A DNA stretch of 64,000 bases from Neorhizobium sp. NCHU2750. GTDB lineage: Bacteria; Pseudomonadota; Alphaproteobacteria; Rhizobiales; Rhizobiaceae. Of the stretch, positions 43,191 through 53,113 are shown one piece after another. The position numbers and the translations under genes are program-made. Within the stretch, counting starts at the first letter, position 1; every line of letters starts with the position of its first letter. Location: NCBI RefSeq assembly GCF_003597675.1, contig NZ_CP030828.1:186001-250000 (forward strand), written 5' to 3'. Below the pieces are notes generated by a model that saw nothing but the letters and a program-made list of their open reading frames with translations, made no database searches and was not told the DNA's origin.

Positions 43191-44132
43191 CTAAGGCCAC
43201 TTCGGGAGGTTTCGTATGGCGCCGTAAAGGTCACGTTCAAAATCCACGACCGCGCGCGATCGTGCCTTGCCATCCAGCGATATGATCTGCAACTGGCTGG
43301 TCTTGAAAATCGTGCCATCCAGCGGGATGGCCTTCAACCTGCCTTGGTCGGCGATCCGATGGGCCGAAATGGCGGCGAGTATAGCAACCACCGGCTCTCT
43401 CTGAGCGATGCCGAGCCGCAGCGGCACCGAGTCGCTCTCCACCCGGATCGTCAGCTTGATACCCTCTGCCTGAGCCGCGTCATCGATGCGTTTGCGCGTC
43501 GGCGACCGGGCCGGTGCTACGGCAAGATCGAAAGGGGCGATATCGGCGACCGAAAGGCTTGTGCGATGAGCGAGGGGATGGTCTGGAGCCACGAGCGCCA
43601 CCATTGGCTGTTCGTAGGAGGTGAGGATCCGAAGTTGCGGATCGGCCGGCGCATTGTAGACGATGCCGATCTCCGCGATGCTCTCACGAATGAGCTCAAG
43701 TACCTGTCGCGTATTGCCGATACGAACATCGAAGGAAATGCCGGGATGTCGCCTGTGGAATTTGCTTATGAGGTCGGGAATGATCTCGGCCGCAAGCGGC
43801 TCGATGCTGGCGATGCGCACTTCACCGACATCGAGCCCATGCAGGGCCGAGATATCGTCGCGTGCAGCAGTCATTGCCGCGAGGCAATCTCGTGCGCGCC
43901 GCAGAAAGACCTGCCCGGCATCCGTCAACGCAACGCCTCTGGGCAGTCTCGAAAACAGCTGGGTCGAGTACTCAGCTTCGATATTCTGGATCTGCCGGCT
44001 GAGCGCTGACTGTGCGATATGCAGGTTCTCCGCAGCTTCCCGAATGGAGCCCGATTCGGCCACAGCCACAAAATATCGAAGTGCGTCGAAATTCACAGAT
44101 GCGATGCCGTTTTGAGATCGATTATGCATCAT
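43191..44132 (-). CDS. LysR family transcriptional regulator
   Basis: 313 residues. Winged helix FDALRYFVAVAESGSIREAA and IAQSALSRQIQNIEAEYSTQ (about 15-60), then a two-lobed effector domain. Divergent from the HyuA gene across a 107-bp gap with a 4-11-4 dyad, so it is the likely activator of the hydantoinase/oxoprolinase and ABC transporter operon. The start is ATG at 44132 or 44129. Confidence 0.92.
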   Translation of the reverse strand: MMHNRSQNGIASVNFDALRYFVAVAESGSIREAAENLHIAQSALSRQIQNIEAEYSTQLFSRLPRGVALTDAGQVFLRRARDCLAAMTAARDDISALHGLDVGEVRIASIEPLAAEIIPDLISKFHRRHPGISFDVRIGNTRQVLELIRESIAEIGIVYNAPADPQLRILTSYEQPMVALVAPDHPLAHRTSLSVADIAPFDLAVAPARSPTRKRIDDAAQAEGIKLTIRVESDSVPLRLGIAQREPVVAILAAISAHRIADQGRLKAIPLDGTIFKTSQLQIISLDGKARSRAVVDFERDLYGAIRNLPKWP

Positions 44133-44139
44133 AAATCGA

Positions 44140-44158
44140 CTTGTAAGATCGCTGCAAG
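44140..44158. promoter_or_regulatory. LysR-type binding dyad
   Basis: CTTG-N11-CAAG (44140-44143 and 44155-44158) fits the T-N11-A rule for LysR operators. It lies 8 bp from the LysR start and about 80 bp from the HyuA start. Confidence 0.5.
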
Positions 44159-44239
44159 CAAATTTAACTGAGTGGAAAGAGACAGAAACGGGGTGCCTCG
44201 GCAGCCGCTCTTCGGCGTGCCGGGCTGGAATGATCGATT

Positions 44240-46297
44240 ATGATGATTGGTATTGATGTCGGTGGCACGTTCACCGACCTGGTGGCGTCACATCCGGTGC
44301 ATGGCGTACATTTCGTCAAGACACCGTCGACGCCGGCAGACCCTTCGCAGGGTGTCCTCGACGCGCTTGGCCTCCTCGCCGAGAAGCTTGGTCAGTCGTT
44401 GGGCGACGTGCTCTCCGAGATCAGCCTGTTCATTCACGGCACGACGGTTGCCACCAATATTCTGGTCGAGAGACGCGGTGCGAAGATCGGGTTGCTTACG
44501 ACTAAGGGCTTTCGCGACCTTCTTGAGATGCGCGAAGGCGCACACGAGGATCGTTATGCCCTTCGCGTGGCGCCGCCCGAGCCGATCATCGAGCGACCGT
44601 TGCGACTGGAACTTGACGAGCGCGCGGCGTTCGACGGATCTGTCGTCACTCCTTTGGATACCGGAGAGGCTGTTGATGCGATCTCCACCCTGCGCAAAGC
44701 GGAGGTCGAGGGCGTCGTCGTCTGCTTCCTTCATGCACACAAGAATTCGGAACATGAAAAGGCGGTTCGCGAGCTGTTCGATAAGGGCGACTGGAAACCT
44801 TTCGTGTCGCTTTCCCATGAGATCCTCAACCGACAGGGAGAATACGATCGTCTGTCGACGACAGCGGTCAACGCCTATGTCGGTCCGGGTCTTCAACGCT
44901 ATCTGAACCGCCTGTTCGGCCGTCTCAAGGAACAGGGCATCCAGACGCCGGTTTTCGTCATGCAGTCGCATGGCGGTGTTCTGCCGATCGATGAGGCGGG
45001 CCGCCTTGCCGTGGGCGCAGTGACCAGCGGGCCGGCAGGCGGTGCAAAGGCCGGCGCGCTTTTCGCCAGGACAATCAACGCACCACGCCTTGTGACCTAC
45101 GATACCGGCGGGACGACGACCGATATATGCACCATCATCGATGGCAAGCCTGTCGAGCGGGAACGCACCGATCTTTCCGGCATGCGAATTCATGCGCCGG
45201 CGATCGAGATCAATCCGATCGGGATCGGTGGCGGATCTCTCGCCTATATCGACACTAGCGGAATTCTCGCGGTCGGACCACAAAGTGCAGGCGCCACGCC
45301 GGGCCCGGCATGCTTCGGCAAGGGTGGAGATCGCCCCACATTGACCGACGCCAATCTCGTTCTTGGACTGATTTCGACTAAGAGCTTTCTCGGCGGCAAG
45401 ATGTCGCTTGATGTAGAGGCTGCTCGCAGGGTCGTCTCGCGCGACATTGCCGAACCTCTGGGCATCTCCTGCGAAGAGGCGGCCTGGGCGATCCACGTTC
45501 TCGCCAATACCCGCATTACCGAGGGCATCAGGCTCTCGACTGTCCGCCGCGGGCTCGATCCGCGCGATTTCGTATTGATGTCTTTCGGTGGCGCCGGCGG
45601 CCTTCATGCTTCGTCAGTTGCCTCGGAACTGCGCATTCCGAAGATCGTCATTCCCGAGATGGCGTCGGTGCTGTCTGCACTGGGCTTTCTGGCGGCCGAT
45701 GTTCGCCGTGATCTTCAGCAGACCCTCGATCGGCCGCTGTCGGCCTTTTCGCCAGAGGATTTGACCGCGACCTATGACGCGCTGAGGCAGAAGGCGACGG
45801 ATGCGCTTGGTGGGACCGGTATCAACATGTCGGACACCGGTGCCGAGACATGGACCGAAGCCTTTGCCGATTGCCGCTACGAGCGCCAGATCCATACGAT
45901 CCCGGTTCCAGTACGACCGGGCGACGGGCCGGCGGACATCGAAGCGCGGTTTGTCGAGATCTACGAGGGTCTTTATCGCCACTCTCATCCAGGCGAATTG
46001 GTGGTGGTCGAAACCAGCCGCGTGTCCGCCTATCAGGAACTGCCGAAGCTTCAATTGCCGAAATATCCGAAGTCTGGTCAGTCCGACCCATCGGGTGCGA
46101 TCGGCGAATACAGGGATGTTTTCCTCGGCAAGTGGCAACGTATCGCCGCCTATCGTTTCGAAACCCTGGAGCCGGGCATGACTGTTCCGGGGCCTGCACT
46201 GGTGGATGCTGCAACAACGTCCATCCTGGTTGGTGAGGGACATAGCGCCCTGGTCGATGAAACACGAAGCCTTGTCCTGTCGGAGAACCGCGCGTGA
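44240..46297 (+). CDS. Hydantoinase/oxoprolinase family protein, subunit A
   Basis: Cytosolic ATP-dependent amidohydrolase subunit of 685 residues. N-terminal Hydant_A_N domain with phosphate loop IDVGGTFTDLV (about 4-14), then the ASKHA-type hydantoinase A core with VTSGPAGGAKAGALFA, YDTGGTTTDICTI and LMSFGGAGGLHASSVA, and a C-terminal domain (about 510-680). The family includes 5-oxoprolinase, N-methylhydantoinase and acetone carboxylase subunits. Its stop overlaps the subunit B start by 4 bp (GTGA). With subunit B and an adjacent peptide-type ABC transporter it probably opens a cyclic amide such as 5-oxoproline or a hydantoin. ATG at 44240 or 44243; the ribosome site is weak. Confidence 0.92.
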   Translation: MMIGIDVGGTFTDLVASHPVHGVHFVKTPSTPADPSQGVLDALGLLAEKLGQSLGDVLSEISLFIHGTTVATNILVERRGAKIGLLTTKGFRDLLEMREGAHEDRYALRVAPPEPIIERPLRLELDERAAFDGSVVTPLDTGEAVDAISTLRKAEVEGVVVCFLHAHKNSEHEKAVRELFDKGDWKPFVSLSHEILNRQGEYDRLSTTAVNAYVGPGLQRYLNRLFGRLKEQGIQTPVFVMQSHGGVLPIDEAGRLAVGAVTSGPAGGAKAGALFARTINAPRLVTYDTGGTTTDICTIIDGKPVERERTDLSGMRIHAPAIEINPIGIGGGSLAYIDTSGILAVGPQSAGATPGPACFGKGGDRPTLTDANLVLGLISTKSFLGGKMSLDVEAARRVVSRDIAEPLGISCEEAAWAIHVLANTRITEGIRLSTVRRGLDPRDFVLMSFGGAGGLHASSVASELRIPKIVIPEMASVLSALGFLAADVRRDLQQTLDRPLSAFSPEDLTATYDALRQKATDALGGTGINMSDTGAETWTEAFADCRYERQIHTIPVPVRPGDGPADIEARFVEIYEGLYRHSHPGELVVVETSRVSAYQELPKLQLPKYPKSGQSDPSGAIGEYRDVFLGKWQRIAAYRFETLEPGMTVPGPALVDAATTSILVGEGHSALVDETRSLVLSENRA

Positions 46298-47994
46298 CCG
46301 ATGTCAATCCACTCACCCTTGCAGTCGTGCGTCACAAGCTCAAGGCCGTGGCCGAAGAGATGGTCGAGACGATGACGCGAACCTGCTTCTCGCCTATCCT
46401 CAATCAGAACCAGGATTTTTCCGCCGTTGTTCTCGACCGCGATATCCAGACGATATCGCAGGCCGAACGCGTTCCTATCCACATGGGCGCCATGCCCTTG
46501 GCGGTTCAGTTGATGGCGGACAGCTTTGCCGATGATCTCAACGAAGGTGATGTCCTGATCGCAAACGACCCCTATTGGGGTGGAAGCCATCTCCCGGACG
46601 TCACCCTGGCGATGCCTTTCTTTCACGAGGGCATCCTGCGCTTCTGGGTTGCCATAAGAGCCCATCAGGGTGATATCGGCGGCATTTCGGCCGGCGGCTA
46701 CAGCGCTTCGGCAAAAGAAATCTGGCATGAAGGCCTGCGTATTCCGCCGGTGAAGCTCGTCGACAAGGGGCAGTTGCGCGCCGATTTTCTGCGGATGATC
46801 GCCACCAATTCCCGCAAGGCTCAGGATATCGAGGGCGATCTTCTGGCACAGTTCTCGGCCGTTCGTATCGGCTGTGAACGCCTCACGGAACTCTATGACC
46901 GATACAGCGTCGAAGATGTCGCGGCCTGCGTTGCATCCATGCTGGATGGCGGCGAGAAGGTGATGAAGGAACTGCTGAACTCCTGTGTCCAGGGCCGACA
47001 CGAAGGGCTCAGCCACATGGAATATGCCGCGGCGCCCGACGGCTTGCTGCCGGTGCCGGTCTCGATAACCATCGAGGGCGGAAAAGCGGTGGTTGATCTC
47101 ACCCGCTGCCCGGATCAGGTCAGTGCCTTCATCAACAGTCCCTTCGCCAATACGCGCGCCGCGGTGATGGTGGCGTTCCTCTATTTCAGTGGCGACGACC
47201 AGGGGCTGAACGACGGAAGTGCGCGGGCAATCGAGATCAGGACACGCAAGGGCAGCCTTGTCGATCCGATCGAACCCGCTCCGGTCGCAGCCTGTACCTC
47301 TTCGACAGCCTGCACCTTGATCGAAGCACTTCTTCAGGCACTTGAAGGGGCAGATCCCAAGCGCGCCATTGGCGGCTTTGCACGCCGGTTCCGCTTCGCC
47401 ATCGCCGCATCCGACAGGGAAGGGCGCCCGTTCATCTGGCACTATTTTTTCAACAAGGGTGGCACCGGCGGCAATTCCGATCACGACGGCTGGTCCAATA
47501 TTGGCGGCCTGCATAATCCGGGCGGCACGGCTTCGCCTTCTATTGAAAGCACCGAAGCGAACTATCCGCTGGTCATCGAGGAATACAGTCTCGTCACCGA
47601 TGCGGGCGGCGCCGGGACAAGGCGCGGCGGTCTTGGTGGCCGGCTGCGCATGCGTTACTCAGGGGAGGGGCCAGCCGTTGTCAACGCCTCGGGCGAGGGC
47701 GTGCATGTTCCCCCGTTCGCTAGCGACAATGGCGAGGCAGGCCCCGGCCATCAATATTCGATCGCCTATAAGGATGGCACGGTCCGGACGCTCGGTGTTC
47801 ATGACAGCGGCATCATCATCAATCCCGGAGATGTGGTGAACTGCATCTCCGCGGGCGGCGGCGGACATGGCGATCCACGTCTGCGGCCTGCGGAAATGGT
47901 GCGCCGCGATGTCGAATTCGGATATATCAGCGCCGACACCGCCTTGCGGGTCTACGGCGCGGACAGTGAAAGCATAAAGACGATAAACAGCTGA
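46294..47994 (+). CDS. Hydantoinase/oxoprolinase family protein, subunit B
   Basis: Cytosolic partner subunit of 566 residues (hydantoinase B domain over almost the whole length). Marks: NPLTLAVVRHKLKAVAEEM, FSAVVLDRDIQTISQAERVPIH, NDPYWGGSHLPDVTLAMPFF, RAHQGDIGGISAGGYSASAK and the glycine-rich end ISAGGGGHGDPRLR. Start is GTG at 46294 inside the subunit A stop, so the two are made in step. Together they hydrolyse cyclic amides at the cost of ATP in characterised relatives. Confidence 0.92.
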   Translation: MTDVNPLTLAVVRHKLKAVAEEMVETMTRTCFSPILNQNQDFSAVVLDRDIQTISQAERVPIHMGAMPLAVQLMADSFADDLNEGDVLIANDPYWGGSHLPDVTLAMPFFHEGILRFWVAIRAHQGDIGGISAGGYSASAKEIWHEGLRIPPVKLVDKGQLRADFLRMIATNSRKAQDIEGDLLAQFSAVRIGCERLTELYDRYSVEDVAACVASMLDGGEKVMKELLNSCVQGRHEGLSHMEYAAAPDGLLPVPVSITIEGGKAVVDLTRCPDQVSAFINSPFANTRAAVMVAFLYFSGDDQGLNDGSARAIEIRTRKGSLVDPIEPAPVAACTSSTACTLIEALLQALEGADPKRAIGGFARRFRFAIAASDREGRPFIWHYFFNKGGTGGNSDHDGWSNIGGLHNPGGTASPSIESTEANYPLVIEEYSLVTDAGGAGTRRGGLGGRLRMRYSGEGPAVVNASGEGVHVPPFASDNGEAGPGHQYSIAYKDGTVRTLGVHDSGIIINPGDVVNCISAGGGGHGDPRLRPAEMVRRDVEFGYISADTALRVYGADSESIKTINS

Positions 47995-48018
47995 GACAAT
48001 TGTCACAAGGGGAACGTA

Positions 48019-49587
48019 ATGACGGAATTCATGCTTACGAGACGCAACCTCATGCAATCGCTTGCCGCCTTGCCTCTGGTTGGAGGAACTGTCGCGATCG
48101 CCGGTAACGCAGTTGCACAGGTCTCCGGAAAGACGCTGACGCTCGCCATTCCGAACAGTCCCAATACGCTCGATCCCATCAATGCGGTCCTGCAGGACCC
48201 GATGGTCATCAATCAGTGCATTTTCGAGAACCTGGTCGAATATGACGTCGATGGTGTGCTTCGCCCTCAGCTCGCCAAGGCGCTCCCGACCATTTCTCCT
48301 GACAAGCTGACCTACAGTTTCGACCTGCGTGATGACGTCACGTTCCAGAATGGCAAGCCCATGACATCGGAGGATGTCAAATACAGTTTCGAATCCATGC
48401 TGGACAAGAAGCGTAATGCCGCGCGCCGCGTGATTTTCGAAACGATATCCAAGATCGAAACGGATGGACCGCATCGCGTCCACATCACGCTGTCGGAGCC
48501 CTATGCACCGTGGCTGTCCTTCCTGACGAAATATATGGGCATCTGGCCCGCCGGTTCGCGCGAAGAGCTTGGTGACGAGCATTTCAAGCTTCATCCGAAG
48601 GGCGTCGGTACCGGCCCGGCAATCTTTGATGAATGGGTTCCGAACCAGTATGTCCGGTTGAAGAAGAACCCCAACTACTGGGACAAGTCGCTTCCCCACT
48701 GGGATACGCTGGTGGTCAAGTTCGTGCCCGAGGATGCGACGCGGACTGCATATCTTCTGACGCGCCAGTCGGACATTGTCGGTGCGCCGTCCCCGCGTGA
48801 CTTTGCACGCCTCTCCAAGCAGCCCGGCATCACCGGTGCCAGCCGGGCAACTTTCGGCGGCTGGAGTTCCATCATGATGAACAATGCCAAGGCACCGTTC
48901 GACGATGTGAACGTGCGCCGCGCCGTCAACTGGGCAATCGATCGCGAGAAGCTGGCCAAGTTCGCCTTTGTCGGCATGGTGGATCCGTGCACCATCCCCG
49001 CGGCTCGCGAATCCTGGTGGTTCGACAGCCAGGCCAACGACATGATCGGTTACGATCCCGAGAAGGCGAAGTCGTTCCTGGCACAGTCCAAATATGCCGG
49101 CAATGCCGCTTTCGAGATGGTCCTGCCTTCCACTCCCTATCTCCTGGACCTCAAGGACGCTGCAGTCGCCATCCAGTCCCAGCTGCAGGCGATCGGCATC
49201 ACTTGCACGCTCAAGATGGTCGAGCCGACCGCGGCACTCGGACAGGCGAAGAAAGGCGAATACCAGGCCTTGTTGATGAACCTGACATCGCCGGGCGAGC
49301 CGACCTATCTTGTCGGCCAGAACTTCCGTCCCAACCAGCCCTATTCCAAGGTCTCCGGTTATGCTGACCCGATGATCGGCGATCTGTTGAAGCAGGCCTA
49401 TGCAGAAAACGATCAAGCGGTGCTGAAGCCCATCTATGCGAAAATGCTCCGCAAGATCGCCGAGGATTGCCCCTATGCCTGGCTGGGCTTCCTTAACTCC
49501 GCCAACCTCTGGCAGAGCCGGGTGGAGGATTTCAAGGTCAATCAGGGCATTACGATGGATGTGCGCTCCATCGGACTGAAAGCCTGA
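48019..49587 (+). CDS. ABC transporter substrate-binding protein, peptide family 5
   Basis: Periplasmic binding protein of 522 residues, SBP_bac_5. The N-terminus TRRNLMQSLAALPLVGGTVA has a twin arginine before the hydrophobic stretch, suggesting Tat export. Mature marks: LTLAIPNSPNTLDPI, YSFDLRDDVTFQNGKPMTSEDVKYSF-type segment and NWAIDREKLAKFAF. The ATG at 48019 has AAGGGGAA upstream. It follows HyuB by 24 bp and is only distantly related to the two binding proteins of block D. Confidence 0.92.
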   Translation: MTEFMLTRRNLMQSLAALPLVGGTVAIAGNAVAQVSGKTLTLAIPNSPNTLDPINAVLQDPMVINQCIFENLVEYDVDGVLRPQLAKALPTISPDKLTYSFDLRDDVTFQNGKPMTSEDVKYSFESMLDKKRNAARRVIFETISKIETDGPHRVHITLSEPYAPWLSFLTKYMGIWPAGSREELGDEHFKLHPKGVGTGPAIFDEWVPNQYVRLKKNPNYWDKSLPHWDTLVVKFVPEDATRTAYLLTRQSDIVGAPSPRDFARLSKQPGITGASRATFGGWSSIMMNNAKAPFDDVNVRRAVNWAIDREKLAKFAFVGMVDPCTIPAARESWWFDSQANDMIGYDPEKAKSFLAQSKYAGNAAFEMVLPSTPYLLDLKDAAVAIQSQLQAIGITCTLKMVEPTAALGQAKKGEYQALLMNLTSPGEPTYLVGQNFRPNQPYSKVSGYADPMIGDLLKQAYAENDQAVLKPIYAKMLRKIAEDCPYAWLGFLNSANLWQSRVEDFKVNQGITMDVRSIGLKA

Positions 49588-49591
49588 CGGT

Positions 49592-50536
49592 ATGCTTGGC
49601 TATTTCCTCCGGCGATTGGGGATCTCGATCTTCGCCATTGCCGTCGTAAGCCTCGTGCTTTTCGTGCTGACATCCGCCATCCCGGAATCCCCGGCACGCA
49701 TCGTGCTGGGGATGGACGCGACTGACGCGCAAGTCGCCCAGTTTGAGCATCAGCATGGTCTCGACCGACCGCTGCTTGTGCTTTACGGCGAATGGGTAGG
49801 CAATCTCGTCCTTCACGGTGACCTGTCGACATCCGTGGTCAGCGGCCTCAACATGAACGAACAGATTGCCAGTACCCTGCCGATCACGCTGGAACTGGTG
49901 ATCGTCGCATTTGTCTTCACCGTTCTGCTGTCGCTTCTGCTGGGGATCGCCTCGGCCATCTGGCAGGATGGCTGGATCGATCATGTGGCCCGTGTGTTCA
50001 CCGTTATCGGGGTGTCGGTTCCCGGTTTCTGGAGCGCTTTGCTGCTGATTCTGTTTTTCGCAGTTCGGATTCCGATCTTCCCGCCGGGAGGCATCACATC
50101 CATCGAAGACGGACTTGGACCGCATCTTCTTTCTCTGGTTCTGCCCGCCTTCTGTCTCGGCATCTTCTACACAGCGATGCTGAGCCGAATGATGCGCTCG
50201 AGCCTGATCGATACGCTTGGCCGCGACTATATAAGGACGGCCCGGGCTGCCGGTTTGCGGCGCGGGCGCATTCTTCTCTACGCCATGAAAAACGCGCTCG
50301 TGCCATTCGTGACGGTCGCGTCCATGTCTTTCGGCTACATGTTCGGTTGGGCGGTCATCATTGAGGCGGTGTTCAATATCGCCGGCATGTCCGGATCGCT
50401 TCTCAATGCGATCGCACAGCGCGACTATGCGATGGTGCGAGCGATCGTTCTGGTCCTGACCATCATCTTCCTTCTCGCCAATCTTCTGGCCGATCTGGTC
50501 AACGCCTGGCTTAATCCACGCCTGAGAACGAGGTGA
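49592..50536 (+). CDS. ABC transporter permease, DppB/OppB type
   Basis: Inner-membrane permease of 314 residues with about six spans. Marks: YFLRRLGISIFAIAVVSLVL at the start, EAA loop DYIRTARAAGLRRGRILLYA and the C-terminus LADLVNAWLNPRLR. The start is 4 bp after the binding-protein stop. Forms the channel with the DppC-type protein at 50539. Confidence 0.93.
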   Translation: MLGYFLRRLGISIFAIAVVSLVLFVLTSAIPESPARIVLGMDATDAQVAQFEHQHGLDRPLLVLYGEWVGNLVLHGDLSTSVVSGLNMNEQIASTLPITLELVIVAFVFTVLLSLLLGIASAIWQDGWIDHVARVFTVIGVSVPGFWSALLLILFFAVRIPIFPPGGITSIEDGLGPHLLSLVLPAFCLGIFYTAMLSRMMRSSLIDTLGRDYIRTARAAGLRRGRILLYAMKNALVPFVTVASMSFGYMFGWAVIIEAVFNIAGMSGSLLNAIAQRDYAMVRAIVLVLTIIFLLANLLADLVNAWLNPRLRTR

Positions 50537-50538
50537 CC

Positions 50539-51420
50539 ATGAAAAAGCTTGTTCGATCTCTGGGTGGTGCCACCGGCTTTGCCGGCATGGCCATTATCCT
50601 GACCATGATGATCATCGCGCTGGCGGCCCCGTTGCTGGCGCCTTTTGATCCGGTCAGCGTGTCGTTGGACCAGCAATTGATGCCACCCGGCTGGCCTCAT
50701 CTTTTCGGCACCGACTCGTCCGGCCGCGATATCCTCAGCCGCGCGATATGGGGGGCGCGACCATCCCTGGAAATCGGCATCGGTTCGGTTGTCGTCAGCC
50801 TGATCTGCGGGCTTCCGCTTGGCCTCTTTGCCGATTTCTATAGCGGTACTTGGCTCGAACAGTTGATCATGCGAATGCTGGATGCCGTGTCCGCCATTCC
50901 GACGCTCATCTGGGCGATTGCTATCGTCGGCATCCTTGGGGTCGGCATCTCGCATCTCGGTCCTCTGGCTTTCAGCAATCAGGCCAAGGTAACCATTCTT
51001 CTCGGTCTGCTCTACGTGCCGGGCATCGCCCGCATCGTCTATGTCGCGACGCTTGCGGAAGCACGGGCGGATTATGTCGCGGCCCGGCGGCTGCAGGGCG
51101 TGCGCGACTGGAAGATCATATTTGGCGATGTCCTGCCCAATGCACTTTCGCCGGTGATCGTCCACGCCACGCTTCAGATCGCGGTCGGCATCATCCTGGA
51201 GGCGGCGATCAGTTTTGTCGGCCTCGGTATCCAGCCTCCGGAACCAAGCTGGGGTAATATGCTGGCGGATTCACGCAATTACGTGTTTTCCGGAGAATGG
51301 TGGCTTTCGGTCTTTCCGGGCCTGCTGATTTCCCTGACCGTTATCGGCTTCAATCTCATGGGAGATGGTCTGCGCGACCTTCTCGATCCGCGGCGGCAAC
51401 TGACGACGGGTTCGGTTTGA
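50539..51420 (+). CDS. ABC transporter permease, DppC/OppC type
   Basis: Inner-membrane permease of 293 residues with about six spans. Marks: APLLAPFDPVSVSLDQQL, HLFGTDSSGRDILSRAIWGAR, EAA loop DYVAARRLQGVRDWKIIFG and ending GDGLRDLLDPRRQ. Start is either ATG 50539 (GAGGTG upstream) or GTG 50533, which would overlap the DppB stop by 4 bp as HyuA/HyuB do. The stop overlaps the ATPase start at 51420. Confidence 0.93.
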   Translation: MKKLVRSLGGATGFAGMAIILTMMIIALAAPLLAPFDPVSVSLDQQLMPPGWPHLFGTDSSGRDILSRAIWGARPSLEIGIGSVVVSLICGLPLGLFADFYSGTWLEQLIMRMLDAVSAIPTLIWAIAIVGILGVGISHLGPLAFSNQAKVTILLGLLYVPGIARIVYVATLAEARADYVAARRLQGVRDWKIIFGDVLPNALSPVIVHATLQIAVGIILEAAISFVGLGIQPPEPSWGNMLADSRNYVFSGEWWLSVFPGLLISLTVIGFNLMGDGLRDLLDPRRQLTTGSV

Positions 51421-53060
51421 TGAGCGCAGACAAGACAGTTCCCTTGCAGGCCGGGCCGCTATTGGATGTTCGCGGGCTACAGATCAAGGCGCGTACCCAT
51501 TCGGGATTGGTCCCGCTCGTCAGGGACATCGACTTTTCCCTCGATGCGGGCGAGACGCTGGCCCTGGTCGGAGAATCCGGGTCGGGCAAGAGCCTGACCG
51601 CACTCAGCATCATCGACCTGCTGCCGACGGGCGTGATCCGGACGGCGGGGACAATCCGCTTCGGCAACCTCGCCATCGAGACATTGCCACAAAGCCGGTT
51701 GCGTGCCCTCCGTGGCAAGGAGATCGCCGTCGTCTTTCAGGATCCGCAAAGCTCGCTCAATCCGGCTTTCACGGTCGGACAGCAGTTGGCCGACGCGCTG
51801 CGCGCGCATCTGCCGATGAGCAAGACAGACGCGATGCGTCGAGCCACCGAGCTCCTCGATCTGGTCCGCATACCGTCCGCTTCCGCCCGCGTGCATTCCT
51901 ATCCGCACGAGATGTCGGGCGGGCAGCGGCAACGTGTTGCGATCGCCATGGCATTGGCCTGCAGCCCGAAACTGCTGATCGCCGACGAGCCGACCACGGC
52001 ACTCGACGTTACCGTGCAAGCGCAGATCATGAGGCTCTTGGCAGATCTTCGCCAGGAGCTTGGTCTTGCGGTATTGATGATCAGCCACAATCTGGATCTG
52101 GTCTCCGAAATCTGCCATCGGGTCGCCGTGATGCAGAATGGCGAGATCATCGAGCAGAAGGAGGCGGCAAGGCTCTTTGCGTCGCCCGAGCAGCCCTATA
52201 CCAAAATGCTGCTCGACTGCATTCCCCGCCTGTCGGATCCGATCATCAAGCCGGTGCGGATGTCGGCGCCGCCGACTGCGCTGCAACTGGAGAACATCGA
52301 CAAGAGCTTTACACTTCGCGGTGGCTTTTTCTCGAAATGGATCGGCAAGTCACAGCAGTTGAAGGCACTGGACAATATCAGCCTGACCGTCAACGAGGGT
52401 GAAATTCTCGGCATCGTCGGTGAGAGCGGCAGCGGGAAATCGACGCTCGGCAGGATCATCGCCCGCCTCGCGACCCCAAGCGGCGGCTTGCTGAAATTTG
52501 CCGGCGAGAATTTACCTGCCAGCAAGGCCCGCCAAGCGAAGCTCGACGTCCAGATGATCTTTCAGGACTCCGCTTCATCCCTCAATCCACGCAAGAGAGT
52601 GAAGCATATCCTTGGCGAGGCTCTCAAGGCTGCCGGAGTGCCGAAGGAAAACCGCAAATCCGAAATTCAGGGCCTTTTGAGACGCTGCGGGCTTTCTGAG
52701 ATGATGGGCGAACGGTTCCCGCACGCACTTTCCGGCGGCCAGCGCCAGCGCGTGAATATTGCGCGTGCGGTTGCGATGAAGCCCAGGATCATCATTGCCG
52801 ATGAGCCTGTTTCGGCGCTCGACGTGTCGATGCAGATGCAGATCATCGAGCTTCTGCGAAAGCTGAACGAGGAGACCGGTGTCACCCTGGTCTTCATCAG
52901 CCATGACCTGGCCCTGGTCCGCAAGATCTGCGATCGGGTGGTCGTCATGAATTCCGGGACGATCGTTGAAACCGGCGATCCCGTCGCCGTGGTCGACGCT
53001 CCGCAGCACGTCTACACGAAGTCGCTCATCGCAGCAGTGCCCAGGTCACAATTTGAATAA
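51420..53060 (+). CDS. ABC transporter, dual ATP-binding protein (OppD-OppF fusion)
   Basis: Cytosolic ATPase of 546 residues with two complete nucleotide-binding domains. Domain 1 (about 13-270): GESGSGKSL, VFQDPQSSLNPAF, MSGGQRQR, LLIADEPTTALDV. Domain 2 (about 282-540): GESGSGKST, IFQDSASSLNPRK, LSGGQRQR, IIIADEPVSALDV. It replaces the usual OppD/OppF pair for the permeases at 49592 and 50539. The ATG at 51420 shares one base with the preceding TGA (TGATG), so translation is coupled; a longer frame from 51297 is not a gene start. Confidence 0.94.
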   Translation: MSADKTVPLQAGPLLDVRGLQIKARTHSGLVPLVRDIDFSLDAGETLALVGESGSGKSLTALSIIDLLPTGVIRTAGTIRFGNLAIETLPQSRLRALRGKEIAVVFQDPQSSLNPAFTVGQQLADALRAHLPMSKTDAMRRATELLDLVRIPSASARVHSYPHEMSGGQRQRVAIAMALACSPKLLIADEPTTALDVTVQAQIMRLLADLRQELGLAVLMISHNLDLVSEICHRVAVMQNGEIIEQKEAARLFASPEQPYTKMLLDCIPRLSDPIIKPVRMSAPPTALQLENIDKSFTLRGGFFSKWIGKSQQLKALDNISLTVNEGEILGIVGESGSGKSTLGRIIARLATPSGGLLKFAGENLPASKARQAKLDVQMIFQDSASSLNPRKRVKHILGEALKAAGVPKENRKSEIQGLLRRCGLSEMMGERFPHALSGGQRQRVNIARAVAMKPRIIIADEPVSALDVSMQMQIIELLRKLNEETGVTLVFISHDLALVRKICDRVVVMNSGTIVETGDPVAVVDAPQHVYTKSLIAAVPRSQFE

Positions 53061-53113
53061 CGCCGGATTTGCTGAGGCCTAGCTGCCGATTTTTGAGGTA
53101 TCGTCACCATTTG

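Noticed and set aside
42816..44009. 397-codon plus-strand frame
   Set aside because: Mostly antisense of the LysR gene at 43191-44132, with no ribosome site.
44288..45607. 439-codon minus-strand frame opposite HyuA
   Set aside because: Shadow of HyuA; rich in Arg, His and Asp without motifs.
47659..49416. 585-codon open frame on the minus strand
   Set aside because: It lies opposite HyuB and a peptide-binding protein that are both clearly coding; it has no family resemblance or ribosome site.
51297..51419. Extended N-terminus for the dual ATPase
   Set aside because: It overlaps the end of the DppC-type gene in another frame; the ATG at 51420 gives a normal N-terminus and coupled start.
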